A stretch of 64,000 nucleotides of DNA from HLUCCA09 sp038757905. GTDB taxonomy: Bacteria > Pseudomonadota > Alphaproteobacteria > Rhodobacterales > Rhodobacteraceae. Positions within the stretch are counted from its first letter, which is position 1, and the number at the start of each line of letters is the position of its first letter. The stretch is from positions 9,237 to 73,236 of the forward strand of contig JBCDGG010000005.1 of assembly GCA_038757905.1 (NCBI GenBank), written 5' to 3'. A program made the translations under genes and the position numbers. Positions 54,201 through 62,300 of this stretch are shown piece by piece. The notes beneath the pieces were generated by a model that did no database searches, was not told where the DNA came from, and worked only from the letters and a program-made list of their open reading frames with translations.

Positions 54201-55801
54201 TTCTGCCGAAAGAAGTGGCTGAGCGGCCGGTACTTTTCCGACAGGACGGCCGATGGCGTGTCGTCTCCCATCGAGGCCAGCACTTCCTTGCCGTCTTCCG
54301 CCATGGGCGCCAGGATCTGCTCCAACTCCTCCAGCGAGTAGCCCGCGGCGATCTGGCGCTTGCGCAACTCGGCCCCGCTGAAGAGCGGCATCTCTGTTGC
54401 ATCGCCGAGAACGTCGTCCAGTTCGGCGATCTTCTGCACCCATTCGCCGAAGGGCTGTGCGGCCGCCAACCTGTCCTTGATTTCCACATCGTGGAACAGC
54501 TTGCCCTCCGCCATGTCGACGGCGATCATCTGGCCCGGGCCGAGCGCGCCCTTTTCCACCACCGTGGCCTCGTCGGTCGGCACCATGCCCACCTCGGATC
54601 CGGCGATGAGCAGGCCATCGCCCGTCACCACGTACCGCATGGGGCGCAGGCCGTTCCTGTCGAGCCCGCCGCAAACCCAGCGGCCATCGGTCATCGCCAG
54701 CGCGGCGGGGCCGTCCCACGGCTCCATCACCGAGTTGACGTAGGAGTACATGTCACGCCACGCCTGCGGCAGTTCGACGGCCTGTTTCGACCAGCTTTCG
54801 GGCACCAGCATCGTCTTGGCCATCGGTGCGTTGCGGCCGGCCCGCACCAACACCTCGAACACGGAATCGAGCGCCGCGGAGTCCGACGAGCCCTGCGCGA
54901 TGATCGGCTTGATGTCGTCCGCCATCTCCCCGAACGCCGAGGACGCCATCCGGATCTCGTGGGACTTCATCCAGTTGGTGTTGCCCTTCAACGTGTTGAT
55001 CTCGCCGTTATGGGCAAGCATGCGGAAGGGCTGCGCGAGCCACCATTGCGGGAACGTATTGGTTGAGTAGCGCTGGTGGTAGATCGCGAATGCGCTCTCG
55101 AACCGCTCGTCCTTCAGGTCGGGGTAGAACTCGGCGACGTCCTGCGCCAGCATCATGCCTTTGTAGATGATCGACCGGCACGACAGCGAGCACACGTAGA
55201 AGTCCGGCACGCGCGCCGCCACGGCGGCCTTCTCGATCCGCCGACGGATCACATAGAGCTCGCGCTCGAAGGTTTCCTCGTCGACGCCCTTGGCGTTTGC
55301 GATCAGGATCTGCTCGATTTCGGGACGCGTCGCGTTGGCCTTTTCGCCGAGCACGCTCACATCGACCGGGACGTGCCGCCAGCCGTAGATGTAGTGCCCC
55401 ATGCGCAGCACTTCCGTCTCAACGATGGTTCGGGCGGTTTCCTGCGCGCCGAAATCGGTGCGCGGCAGGAAGATCTGGCCCACCGCGACCTGATGCTCCA
55501 TGTCCGGCTCGTGGCCGGTGCGCCGGATCTGATCGTAGAAGAAGTGCACCGGGATCTGCACATGGATGCCCGCGCCATCGCCCGTCCGGCCGTCGGCATC
55601 CACGGCGCCGCGATGCCAGACGGCTTTCAGCGCCGCAATTCCATCTTCAACTACCTTGCGCGACTTCGAGCCGTCGATTGCCACCACGAGGCCGACGCCG
55701 CACGAGCTGTGTTCGTCGGCGTCGCGGTACATTCCGTGGGATTCCATCCAGCGGCGCTTTGCTGTCTCGGTCGCGGCCCAGGCTGCGTCGTAGGTCGTCA
55801 T
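51263..55801 (-). CDS. gltB: Glutamate synthase (NADPH), large subunit
   Basis: 1512 residues. A 33-residue propeptide precedes the N-terminal nucleophile Cys34 (HSSCGVGLVV). Glutaminase, central, FMN/synthase (GGTGASPATSIKYAG; cluster Cys in MVRQCQSNTCPVGVC) and C-terminal GXGXG beta-helix domains are all present. Converts glutamine and 2-oxoglutarate to two glutamates with GltD. Overlaps a GFA gene upstream and the glycosyltransferase-like gene downstream. Confidence 0.96.
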   Translation of the reverse strand: MTTYDAAWAATETAKRRWMESHGMYRDADEHSSCGVGLVVAIDGSKSRKVVEDGIAALKAVWHRGAVDADGRTGDGAGIHVQIPVHFFYDQIRRTGHEPDMEHQVAVGQIFLPRTDFGAQETARTIVETEVLRMGHYIYGWRHVPVDVSVLGEKANATRPEIEQILIANAKGVDEETFERELYVIRRRIEKAAVAARVPDFYVCSLSCRSIIYKGMMLAQDVAEFYPDLKDERFESAFAIYHQRYSTNTFPQWWLAQPFRMLAHNGEINTLKGNTNWMKSHEIRMASSAFGEMADDIKPIIAQGSSDSAALDSVFEVLVRAGRNAPMAKTMLVPESWSKQAVELPQAWRDMYSYVNSVMEPWDGPAALAMTDGRWVCGGLDRNGLRPMRYVVTGDGLLIAGSEVGMVPTDEATVVEKGALGPGQMIAVDMAEGKLFHDVEIKDRLAAAQPFGEWVQKIAELDDVLGDATEMPLFSGAELRKRQIAAGYSLEELEQILAPMAEDGKEVLASMGDDTPSAVLSEKYRPLSHFFRQNFSQVTNPPIDSLREYRVMSLKTRFGNLKNVLDEDSSQTEIIVLDSPFVGNAQFDKLVESFGAPMVELDCTFPANAGQSALRDGLERIRAEAEDAVRSGAGHLVLTDQHQSADRVPMPMILATSAVHSGLTKKGLRTFCSLNVRSAECIDPHYFAVLIGCGATTVNAYLAEDSLADRIERGLLDGPLTEAVARFRKAVDAGLLKIMSKMGISVISSYRGGLNFEAVGLSRAMVAEYFPGMISRISGIGVGGIQRKIEEVHARGWNGSQDVLPIGGFYKARRSGETHAWEATSMHLLQAACDRASYEMWKQYSGKMRANPPIHLRDLMDFKPLGRPVPIEEVESITSIRKRFVTPGMSLGALSPEAHKTLNVAMNRIGAKSDSGEGGEDPAHFVPEPNGDNPSAKIKQVASGRFGVTAEYLNHCEELEIKVAQGAKPGEGGQLPGMKVTELIARLRHSTPGVTLISPPPHHDIYSIEDLAQLIYDLKQINPRAKVTVKLVASSGVGTIAAGVAKAEADVILISGHNGGTGASPATSIKYAGLPWEMGLTEAHQVLAMNKLRARVTLRTDGGLRTGRDIVMAAMMGAEEYGIGTAALIAMGCIMVRQCQSNTCPVGVCTQDPRLREKFTGNADKVVNLITFYATEVREILAEIGARSLDEVIGRADLLMQVSRGSAHLDDLDLNPMLITVDGAAEIVYDRDKPRNKVPDTLDAEIVKDAARFLEDGEKMQLSYAVQNTLRTIGTRTSSHIVQRFGMRNQLQPDHLHVKLTGSAGQSLGAFSAPGLKLEVSGDANDYVGKGLSGGTIVVRPPMASPLRADENVIIGNTVLYGATDGYLFAAGRAGERFAVRNSGARVVVEGCGSNGCEYMTGGVAVILGQIGANFGAGMTGGMAYLHDPDGLALDMMNMETLVTCPVEVPHWEAELKGLIERHLAETGSRHAADILQHWDLERGNFLQICPKEMIGKLAHPLGIEEAAVPAE

Positions 55802-56277
55802 GGCAGATTCCCTTCGATGTGGCGGTTGTTTGCTTCGTACTCGGCGCGCGTTTTGCGCCGGTGCTCACCGGCCAGCGGCGCATAGGCCGGGGCGCGGTCG
55901 GTATAGATCTCGGAGATCAGCGGAAACTCCGCCGCTCCGTCGAACAGCCCGGGCATCAGCTCGTAAGGGGCTGTCTCGGAATCGGTGTCGCGCAGCCACA
56001 GGTGCGTGCCGCAGCGCGGGCAGAACGCCCGTTCGGAGAACTCGGTGGACGCATAGCGCGCCACTTCGCCGGAGATTGTCACCGCTGCGGGGTCGGCCTC
56101 GAAGGCTCCCCAGATCGTGCCGTTCCAGCGCTGGCAGAGGCGACAGTGGCAGATCCCCACCGCGGCCAGATGCCGGCCCGAAACGCGCACGACAACGGCC
56201 TTGCAAAGGCAGTGCCCCTGCAACGCGCCGGACCGGCGGTGGGCCTGGACCCACGAGCGATCCGCGTCGTCATTCAT
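55798..56277 (-). CDS. GFA-family (glutathione-dependent formaldehyde-activating-like) protein 1
   Basis: 159 residues. Zinc-binding Cys pattern CLCKAV, CHCRLCQRW and CPRCGTH of the GFA/CENP-V fold. It overlaps gltB by ATGA and GFA copy 2 by ATGA. Family members bind zinc and sometimes glutathione adducts; physiological role uncertain. Confidence 0.88.
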   Translation of the reverse strand: MNDDADRSWVQAHRRSGALQGHCLCKAVVVRVSGRHLAAVGICHCRLCQRWNGTIWGAFEADPAAVTISGEVARYASTEFSERAFCPRCGTHLWLRDTDSETAPYELMPGLFDGAAEFPLISEIYTDRAPAYAPLAGEHRRKTRAEYEANNRHIEGNLP

Positions 56278-56729
56278 GCGGGCGCGTCTCCGCCGCTTGC
56301 TGCCACCATGGCCATAACCTCGGCCTCCGTCATGCGTGTGCGCTCCCCGGCGAAGGCATGGCTATCGGGTTTGCTGTCGATATAGACCTCGGTGGCGAAG
56401 GTCAGCCCCTCGAAGCTGTCGAGCGACCCGGCCGACAGGCTCAGCAATCCCTGCATCGGCCCTTCGGCCGTGAGCCGCCAGAAGAGGCTCGACCCGCAGA
56501 TCTTGCAGAACCCGCGTTCGGCCCACTCCGATGACTTGTACGTGGCGATATTGTCCTCGCCCTCCCAGTCGATGGCGCCCGAGGGCGCTTCGAGGCCGAA
56601 CTCGATCCCGCCCGTGAACTTCCGGCACATGCCGCAATGGCAGGCGCCATACTCCGTGGGCGGCTCTTGGAACTTGTAACGGATAGCGCCGCACAGGCAG
56701 CCGCCCGTTCCGGGATTCACCCCGCTCAT
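56274..56729 (-). CDS. GFA-family protein 2
   Basis: 151 residues from the ATG at 56727-56729, preceded by AAGGAGA; the longer frame upstream has no similarity. Cys pattern GCLCGAIRY, CHCGMCRKF, CKICGSSLF. Paralogous to GFA 1 and placed with it between gltD and gltB. Confidence 0.88.
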   Translation of the reverse strand: MSGVNPGTGGCLCGAIRYKFQEPPTEYGACHCGMCRKFTGGIEFGLEAPSGAIDWEGEDNIATYKSSEWAERGFCKICGSSLFWRLTAEGPMQGLLSLSAGSLDSFEGLTFATEVYIDSKPDSHAFAGERTRMTEAEVMAMVAASGGDAPA

Positions 56730-56844
56730 GTGCCGTCTCCTTCTCGAACGCGGCGCGCCGATGCGCCGGGGCGCCAGTAGGACGCACGGTGCCGGCGGCG
56801 CGCGCCCGATCCAATGCCGCTCCGCGGGCCGGATGTCATGCCGC

Positions 56845-58284
56845 TTACTCCGCCGCGATGGTGGCGCGCTCGGAGAAGCGGGCCATGATCGCCTCTGCCG
56901 CTTCGCGCCCGTCCCGGATGGCCCAGACCACCAGCGAGGCCCCACGCACGATATCGCCGACGGCATACACGCCGTCCAGCGCCGTCTCATGCGTGCGGAA
57001 ATCGGCCTTGATCGTGCCCCACCGGGTCACTTCCAGCTCCGGCTGATCCCACAGGGATTGCAGTTCCTCCGGCTCGAAGCCCAGGGCCTTGATCACAAGG
57101 TCGGCGCCCTCCACATAGTCGGCCCCTTCAATCACCTCCGGCGCCTGACGGCCGGTGGCGTCCGGCGCGCCCAGCCGCATCTTCTGCACGAGAACGCCCG
57201 TGACGACGCCATCGTCGTCCGTGAACCCCTTGGGCGCGGTCAGCCACTCGAACTGAACGCCTTCCTCCTCGGCATTGGAGACTTCCCTCTGCGAGCCCGG
57301 CATGTTCGCCCGGTCGCGCCGGTAGAGGCATTTGACGCTCTGCGCTCCCTGCCGGATCGCCGTGCGCACGCAGTCCATCGCGGTATCGCCCCCACCGATG
57401 ACCACGACGCGGCGGCCCTCTGCATTCAACTCACCGGAATCGAACTCCGGCACCGCGTCGCCGAAGCTTTTGCGGTTGGAGGCCGTAAGATAGTCGATCG
57501 CGCGCACTATCCCCGACGCGCCGACGCCAGGCGCGTTCAGCTCGCGGCTCTTGTAGACGCCTGTCGCCACCACGACCGCGTCGTGCTTCTGGTGGATTTC
57601 TGCAAAGCTTGTGTCTTCGCCCACGTTGCAGTTCTGAACGAAGGCCACGCCGCTGCGCTCGAGCTGATCGTTGCGGCGCATGACCACGTCTTTTTCCAGC
57701 TTGAACCCAGGGATGCCGTAGGTCAGTAGCCCGCCAGCGCGATCGTAGCGGTCGTAGACCGTGACTTGCACGCCCTCGCGCCGCAGGGCGTCGGCCGCTG
57801 CAAGCCCGCCCGGGCCGGCCCCGATGATGCCCACGCTTTCGGCGCGCTCCCGCTGCGGCGTGACGGGCTGCACCCAGCCTTCCTCCCACGCGGTGTCGGT
57901 GATGTACTTCTCCACTGCGCCGATGGTGACGGTGCCATGCCCGGATTGCTCGATCACGCAGTTGCCTTCGCACAAACGGTCCTGCGGGCAGATGCGGCCG
58001 CAGATCTCGGGGAAGGTGTTGGTCGACTGGCTGATCTCGTAGGCTTCCTTCAGCCGGCCCTCGGCGGTCAGTCGCAGCCAATCGGGGATGTTGTTGTGCA
58101 ACGGGCAGTGAGACTGGCAGTAGGGCACGCCGCATTGCGAGCAGCGCCCGGCTTGCTCCGCCGCCTTCTCGCGCGCGTATTCCCCATAGATCTCGGCGAA
58201 ATCGCGAGCACGCAGATCGGGCGGACGCTTGTCCGGCATCTCCTTCTCTACGGTCACAAACTGCAGCATGCGGTTCTGCGACAT
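56845..58284 (-). CDS. gltD: Glutamate synthase (NADPH), small subunit
   Basis: 479 residues. N-terminal Fe-S Cys motifs (CSQCGVPYCQSHCP and CGRICPQDRLCEGNC), FAD-binding GAGPGGLAAADALR and NAD(P)-binding GGGDTAMDCVRTA. Passes electrons from NADPH to GltB. First gene of the gltD-gfa-gfa-gltB operon; two palindromes lie upstream (58341-58430). Confidence 0.95.
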   Translation of the reverse strand: MSQNRMLQFVTVEKEMPDKRPPDLRARDFAEIYGEYAREKAAEQAGRCSQCGVPYCQSHCPLHNNIPDWLRLTAEGRLKEAYEISQSTNTFPEICGRICPQDRLCEGNCVIEQSGHGTVTIGAVEKYITDTAWEEGWVQPVTPQRERAESVGIIGAGPGGLAAADALRREGVQVTVYDRYDRAGGLLTYGIPGFKLEKDVVMRRNDQLERSGVAFVQNCNVGEDTSFAEIHQKHDAVVVATGVYKSRELNAPGVGASGIVRAIDYLTASNRKSFGDAVPEFDSGELNAEGRRVVVIGGGDTAMDCVRTAIRQGAQSVKCLYRRDRANMPGSQREVSNAEEEGVQFEWLTAPKGFTDDDGVVTGVLVQKMRLGAPDATGRQAPEVIEGADYVEGADLVIKALGFEPEELQSLWDQPELEVTRWGTIKADFRTHETALDGVYAVGDIVRGASLVVWAIRDGREAAEAIMARFSERATIAAE

Positions 58285-58340
58285 CGGCCATCTCCCTTGT
58301 TCAGAGCGGTCCCCCTACCGCGAACGGAATCCAAAATAAA

Positions 58341-58430
58341 GTCACTTTTGCTGACCTAAATAGATCTCTTACACACGTATCGCGCGAACGTATATGAAGA
58401 TCTGGCAAAAATCATGTCAGTATTACTGAC
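58341..58430. promoter_or_regulatory. Two copies of a GTCA-N7-TGAC palindrome in the gltD/uppP gap
   Basis: GTCACTTTTGCTGAC (58341-58355) and the perfect palindrome GTCAGTATTACTGAC (58416-58430), 75 bases apart, in an AT-rich stretch between divergent gltD and uppP. Spacing near seven helical turns would suit a looping dimeric regulator. The regulator is not identified. Confidence 0.5.
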
Positions 58431-58498
58431 TTAATATCGGAGTTTTAGGCGCTCGGCCGGGCCTGTATACGGCATCGACGCCACGAAAGACGCCCGGC

Positions 58499-59302
58499 AT
58501 GCCCCTGCTTCACCTCCTCCTCGTCGCCGTGATCCAAGGGCTGACGGAGTTTCTTCCGATCTCTTCCTCCGGGCACCTGATCCTGCTGCCGCAACTGACG
58601 GGCCTGCAGGACCAGGGGCTCACCATCGACGTCGCCGTGCATGTGGGCACGCTCTGCGCCGTGATTGTCTATTTCTGGGCCGATGTGAAGATCGCCCTAC
58701 ACGGGACGGGGCGCCTGCTGCGCGGAAAGGTGGACACCCAATCCGCCTTCCTGGCCCTTTGCCTGGCCGTGGCGACCGTTCCGGTGCTGATCGCCGGGTT
58801 TCTGCTCAAGCTGTCCGGCTGGGACGAGGCGCTGCGGTCCACGGCCGTGATCGGCTGGACGATGCTGGGGTTCGGGCTTGTGCTCTACTGGGCCGATACG
58901 CGCTCCGATCAGGCGCGCGGGGCCGAGGCCTGGACCCTGAAGCACGCCGTGATCATGGGCCTGTGGCAGGTCTTGGCACTGATACCGGGAACGTCGCGCG
59001 CCGGCATCACCATCACCGGCGCGCGCTTCTTGGGCTACGAGCGGGTCGACGCCGCGCGCCTGTCGATGCTGATGGCGATCCCGACGATCGCAGCCTCGGG
59101 CGTGCTCCTGGGGATCGACGTCGTGGCCGAGGCCGACGGGGCGCTGGCCCGCGACGCGACCATCGCCGCCGCCTTCGCCTTTCTCGCCGCATTGCTGGCT
59201 CTGGCGGTGATGATGAAGCTCGCACGCCGGATCAGCTTCACACCCTACGTGATCTATCGCGTGCTTCTGGGGCTCGTCCTGCTCTGGGTCGCCTACACCT
59301 AA
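58499..59302 (+). CDS. uppP: Undecaprenyl-diphosphatase
   Basis: 267 residues, polytopic membrane protein. Motif IQGLTEFLPISSSGHLIL at the N-terminus and the PGTSRAGITITGAR phosphatase motif are diagnostic of UppP/BacA. Recycles the lipid carrier for cell-wall synthesis and gives bacitracin tolerance. Confidence 0.95.
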   Translation: MPLLHLLLVAVIQGLTEFLPISSSGHLILLPQLTGLQDQGLTIDVAVHVGTLCAVIVYFWADVKIALHGTGRLLRGKVDTQSAFLALCLAVATVPVLIAGFLLKLSGWDEALRSTAVIGWTMLGFGLVLYWADTRSDQARGAEAWTLKHAVIMGLWQVLALIPGTSRAGITITGARFLGYERVDAARLSMLMAIPTIAASGVLLGIDVVAEADGALARDATIAAAFAFLAALLALAVMMKLARRISFTPYVIYRVLLGLVLLWVAYT

Positions 59303-59332
59303 GCCGCGGCCCGTTACGCGCTTGGGCGGCTT
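59301..59332. terminator. Possible bidirectional terminator between uppP and the NDUFA9-like gene
   Basis: AAGCCGC (59301-59307) and GCGGCTT (59326-59332) form a 7-bp stem around an 18-base loop exactly between two convergent stops. Weak T tract. Confidence 0.35.
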
Positions 59333-60324
59333 CAGTTCGTGCGGTTGCTGTGAAGGTTCTGCGCGGAAGCCTTGGACTCCGCGTACTGGCCCGACGGGCG
59401 GAACCGCCACAAGTAATCGGGCAGTATGGCCTCCATCGACACCGGCGTGATCCCAAGGTCGGAGAAGCCTTCGACCCCGGGCGACACCACGTTGTCCCGT
59501 GCGAGGTTGCGGACCTGGTCGAGCGTCAGCGGCCCTTTGAGCACACCGAAGCTGAGCTTCGTCATCAGGTCGAACCCCCAGCCCATCAGGCGCGCCATCC
59601 AGAACGGCTGGTTCACAATTAGCCGCCGCCGCTGGATCACCTGCAGCATCTGCTGCATCAGTTCGCGGAAGGTGTCGATGTCGGGCCCGCCCAGTTCGTA
59701 GATCCCGGGCGCGGCCTTGCCTTCGATGGCCATCTGCGCGGCCGCCGCGACGTCGTCGACATAGACGGGCTGAAATCGCGTCTTCGCGCCCACGATAGGG
59801 ACGATCGGGAAGGAGCGCGCCATCGCCCCAAAGCGGTTGAAGAACTGGTCCTCGGGCCCGAAGATGATCGACGGGCGCAGGATCACCGCTTGCGGCATGT
59901 GTTCCAGAACCGCGCCTTCCCCCGCCGCCTTGGTGCGGGCATAGGCGCTCTTCGAGGATGGATCCGCCCCGATCGCGGAGATCTGCACCATCCGGGCCAC
60001 CCCGTTCTCTGCCGCGACCCGCGCGATCCGGGCTGCTCCCTCCGCCTGCACGGCATCAAATGTGTTCGGCCCGTCCGGCGCTAGGATGCCGACGCAATTG
60101 ACGACAACATCGGCCCCGGCGCTCGCCGCTTTCACCGACGCTTCGTCCCGAATGTTGCACGCCACGGGCTCGACCTGCCCGACGACGCCATATGTGCGCA
60201 CGAACAAAGCCTCCTCCGGGCGCCGCACGGCCACGCGCACCCGCCAACCCGCCTTGGCCGCCCGCTGGGCGATGTAGCGGCCCACGAACCCGGATCCGCC
60301 GTAAATGCTGACCAGTCCCGACAT
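59332..60324 (-). CDS. NAD-dependent epimerase/dehydratase-like protein (complex I NDUFA9 type)
   Basis: 330 residues from the ATG at 60322-60324, which has GAGGAGG upstream. Rossmann motif YGGSGFVGRYIA, atypical SDR without a clear YxxxK (SKSAYARTKAAGE supplies a YxxxK-like segment), and ILRPSIIFGPEDQFFNRF typical of NDUFA9/complex-I-assembly homologues in alphaproteobacteria. Likely a structural or redox accessory of the respiratory chain. Confidence 0.85.
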   Translation of the reverse strand: MSGLVSIYGGSGFVGRYIAQRAAKAGWRVRVAVRRPEEALFVRTYGVVGQVEPVACNIRDEASVKAASAGADVVVNCVGILAPDGPNTFDAVQAEGAARIARVAAENGVARMVQISAIGADPSSKSAYARTKAAGEGAVLEHMPQAVILRPSIIFGPEDQFFNRFGAMARSFPIVPIVGAKTRFQPVYVDDVAAAAQMAIEGKAAPGIYELGGPDIDTFRELMQQMLQVIQRRRLIVNQPFWMARLMGWGFDLMTKLSFGVLKGPLTLDQVRNLARDNVVSPGVEGFSDLGITPVSMEAILPDYLWRFRPSGQYAESKASAQNLHSNRTN

Positions 60325-60482
60325 GCGTCGCCTCCTCAAGATTGCGCCTTCGCGTCTCACCGCTGACATAGGCGTGCGGTTGGGAGGGGGCAATCAATTG
60401 CATGAGCCACCCGCGGCCATTCTCAGACGGCGGGCGTTGACACCCCTCCTCCCCCCCTATATCAGCCCGCGACACGACACCG

Positions 60483-60569
60483 GCCCAGGTGGCGGAATTG
60501 GTAGACGCGCTAGCTTCAGGTGCTAGTGTCTGTATGGACGTGGAGGTTCGAGTCCTCTCCTGGGCACCA
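60483..60569 (+). tRNA. tRNA-Leu (anticodon CAG)
   Basis: 87 bases including encoded CCA. Acceptor stem GCCCAGG/CCTGGGC, anticodon stem CTAGC/GCTAG with loop TTCAGGT (anticodon CAG, reads CUG), a long variable arm as expected for Leu, and a T-arm GAGGTTCGAGTCCTC. Its 3' end is next to an integrase gene. Confidence 0.96.
60545..60569 (+). other. Probable attachment site (attL) at the tRNA-Leu 3' end
   Basis: P4-type integrases usually recombine in the T-arm/acceptor end of a tRNA gene, and the integrase starts 163 bases downstream. The partner attR would be a copy of this 3' segment beyond the right edge of the window, so it cannot be confirmed here. Confidence 0.45.
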
Positions 60570-60646
60570 GTCTTCCCGAGCATTGCTGTCCAAAACCTTT
60601 GAAAAACAACAGATTTCCGGGCATTCTCCTGAACATAGATGACCGC

Positions 60647-60730
60647 CTGTACCCAGGAAATCGCACCCAACTCTGGGTACAGAACTGGGTACAGAGCGCA
60701 CGCATCCGTGATTCTGGAGCCCTGTACCCA
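60647..60730. repeat. Four copies of a 9-bp repeat (CTGTACCCA) before the integrase gene
   Basis: CTGTACCCA at 60647-60655 and 60722-60730, and its complement TGGGTACAG at 60674-60682 and 60686-60694. The last copy ends one base before the integrase ATG. These are good candidates for integrase arm-type sites or an excisionase/repressor operator controlling int. Confidence 0.7.
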
Positions 60731-60731
60731 A

Positions 60732-61919
60732 ATGCCGCTGTCCGAACTCAAGATTCGCAAAGCAAAACAACAGGATATACCCTATCGACTCGGTGACGGT
60801 TTGGGGCTGTTTCTGCTCGTGCGGCCAAGCGGAACAAAGGCCTGGCAGTTCCGCTACCAGTTCATGGGCAGGGAAAAGGTTCTGACGATTGGGCAGTATC
60901 CAATCGTCACCTTGGCCGAAGCTCGGCAGAAGCGAGATGACGCCAAACGTCTGCTTAATGATGGAATCGATCCCTCCACCCAGAAACAGCTCGACCATAT
61001 CGACGCCGCTGTGAAAGCGCGGATGACTTTCAAGGAGGTAGCGGACGAATACTACGAGAACCTGGTGGATCGTGGACTGGCTGACGCCACCTTGCGCAAG
61101 AAGCGCTGGCACCTCGAAGACCTCGCCAAGCCGCTCCATAGCCGTCCCATCGACCAGATCACCGCTGCCGAGCTACTCCACCTACTCAAGCCCATAGAAC
61201 GCAGCGGGCGCCGTGAGACGGCCAAGAAGCTCCGATCAACCATCTCAGCTGTCTTTCGTCTGGCGATTGTGACCATGCGTGCCCCGGCTGATCCCTCAGC
61301 GGCACTGAAGGACGCGCTCCTGCCGCCCAAGGTCACCGGACGAGCTGCCATCACCGATGAGAAGGAGTTTGGGCAACTCTTGCGACGCCTGGATGAGTAC
61401 ACTGGCTGGCCAGTCATCCCCGCCGCCATGAAGTTCCAAATCCTTACCTGCACCCGACCGGGAGAGACTCGCGGCGCGCGCAAAAAGGAGTTCGACCTTG
61501 ACGCCCGCACCTGGACCATTCCGCCCGAGCGCATGAAGATGCGACGCGAGCACAAGGTCCCACTGTCACGCCAAGCCTACGAGATTGACCTGGAGAACTG
61601 GTCTGAGATCGAAGACGTGGAGCTGCTGTTCCCGTCGCTCATCTCCCACCGCAAGCTCATCTCCGAAAACGGCTTCAAGACCGTGTTACGGCGTTTGGGT
61701 TACTCGGGTGACGAGGTGACCGCGCACGGCTTCCGGGTGACCGCTAGCACTATCCTCAATGCGCGTGAGTACAACCCTGATGTCATTGAAGCCGTGCTGG
61801 CGCACCAAGACACCAATGCCATCAGGCGGACGTACAACCGTACCACATACTGGGGGCAGCGGGTGGAACTGATGCAGGCATGGGCGGATTTGTGCGACAC
61901 GCTAAGGTGTACGAGCTAA
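60732..61919 (+). CDS. int: P4-type tyrosine recombinase (integrase)
   Basis: 395 residues from the ATG at 60732 (MPLSELKIRKAKQQ, the usual start of the family). DUF4102 arm-binding domain (about 1-85), SAM-like core-binding domain, then the catalytic domain with Arg in CTRPGETRG, HGFR, LAHQD and the nucleophile Tyr in RRTYNR. All catalytic residues are present, so it looks active. Confidence 0.93.
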   Translation: MPLSELKIRKAKQQDIPYRLGDGLGLFLLVRPSGTKAWQFRYQFMGREKVLTIGQYPIVTLAEARQKRDDAKRLLNDGIDPSTQKQLDHIDAAVKARMTFKEVADEYYENLVDRGLADATLRKKRWHLEDLAKPLHSRPIDQITAAELLHLLKPIERSGRRETAKKLRSTISAVFRLAIVTMRAPADPSAALKDALLPPKVTGRAAITDEKEFGQLLRRLDEYTGWPVIPAAMKFQILTCTRPGETRGARKKEFDLDARTWTIPPERMKMRREHKVPLSRQAYEIDLENWSEIEDVELLFPSLISHRKLISENGFKTVLRRLGYSGDEVTAHGFRVTASTILNAREYNPDVIEAVLAHQDTNAIRRTYNRTTYWGQRVELMQAWADLCDTLRCTS

Positions 61920-62108
61920 AAGACTCGCGTAGCGGACAGAACATATGCAAAAAAGGCAACAGAAAGAAAGCAAAAGTCCAAACCACCCAAATTGTTGTAG
62001 ACAAGATGGCCTGAGTGTTGCGCAATGGCGTGGTCACCTTCGGCTGGCACATCTGTTCCTGTCGTTGACCAACTAAGGTATACTGCGAAGAATAGTCGGG
62101 AGGCAGTG

Positions 62109-62300
62109 TTGTCCAGCATACTTGAGAACTGGTACTGGATAATAGGGCTGGCGCTCGTCCTTGTGCTAGCCGTACGGGTATTCTTTCGGAGCAATAATCG
62201 TTCTAGCAGAAGCATAAACGCGAAGAACAACAGTATAGCTGCGGGCAGAGATGTTAAAATAACACGCGATGACAGCCGTAGTAATAGCGAAGAAGAATAG
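62109..62300 (+). CDS. Small membrane protein with C-terminal AAGRDV motif
   Basis: About 63 residues from a TTG with GGGAGG five bases upstream (an in-frame ATG at 62025, without a ribosome binding site, would give 91). One membrane segment (NWYWIIGLALVLVLAVRVFF) near the N-terminus, then a short polar tail with NSIAAGRDVKI. The same motif (NSVAAGRDVNI) begins the next protein. The gene overlaps the next start by 32 bases. AT-rich compared with the chromosome. Function unknown. Confidence 0.55.
   Translation: MSSILENWYWIIGLALVLVLAVRVFFRSNNRSSRSINAKNNSIAAGRDVKITRDDSRSNSEEE

Noticed and set aside
51302..55066. 1254-residue open frame on the plus strand
   Set aside because: Antisense to gltB, no recognisable domain, His/Arg/Gly-rich composition typical of shadow frames.
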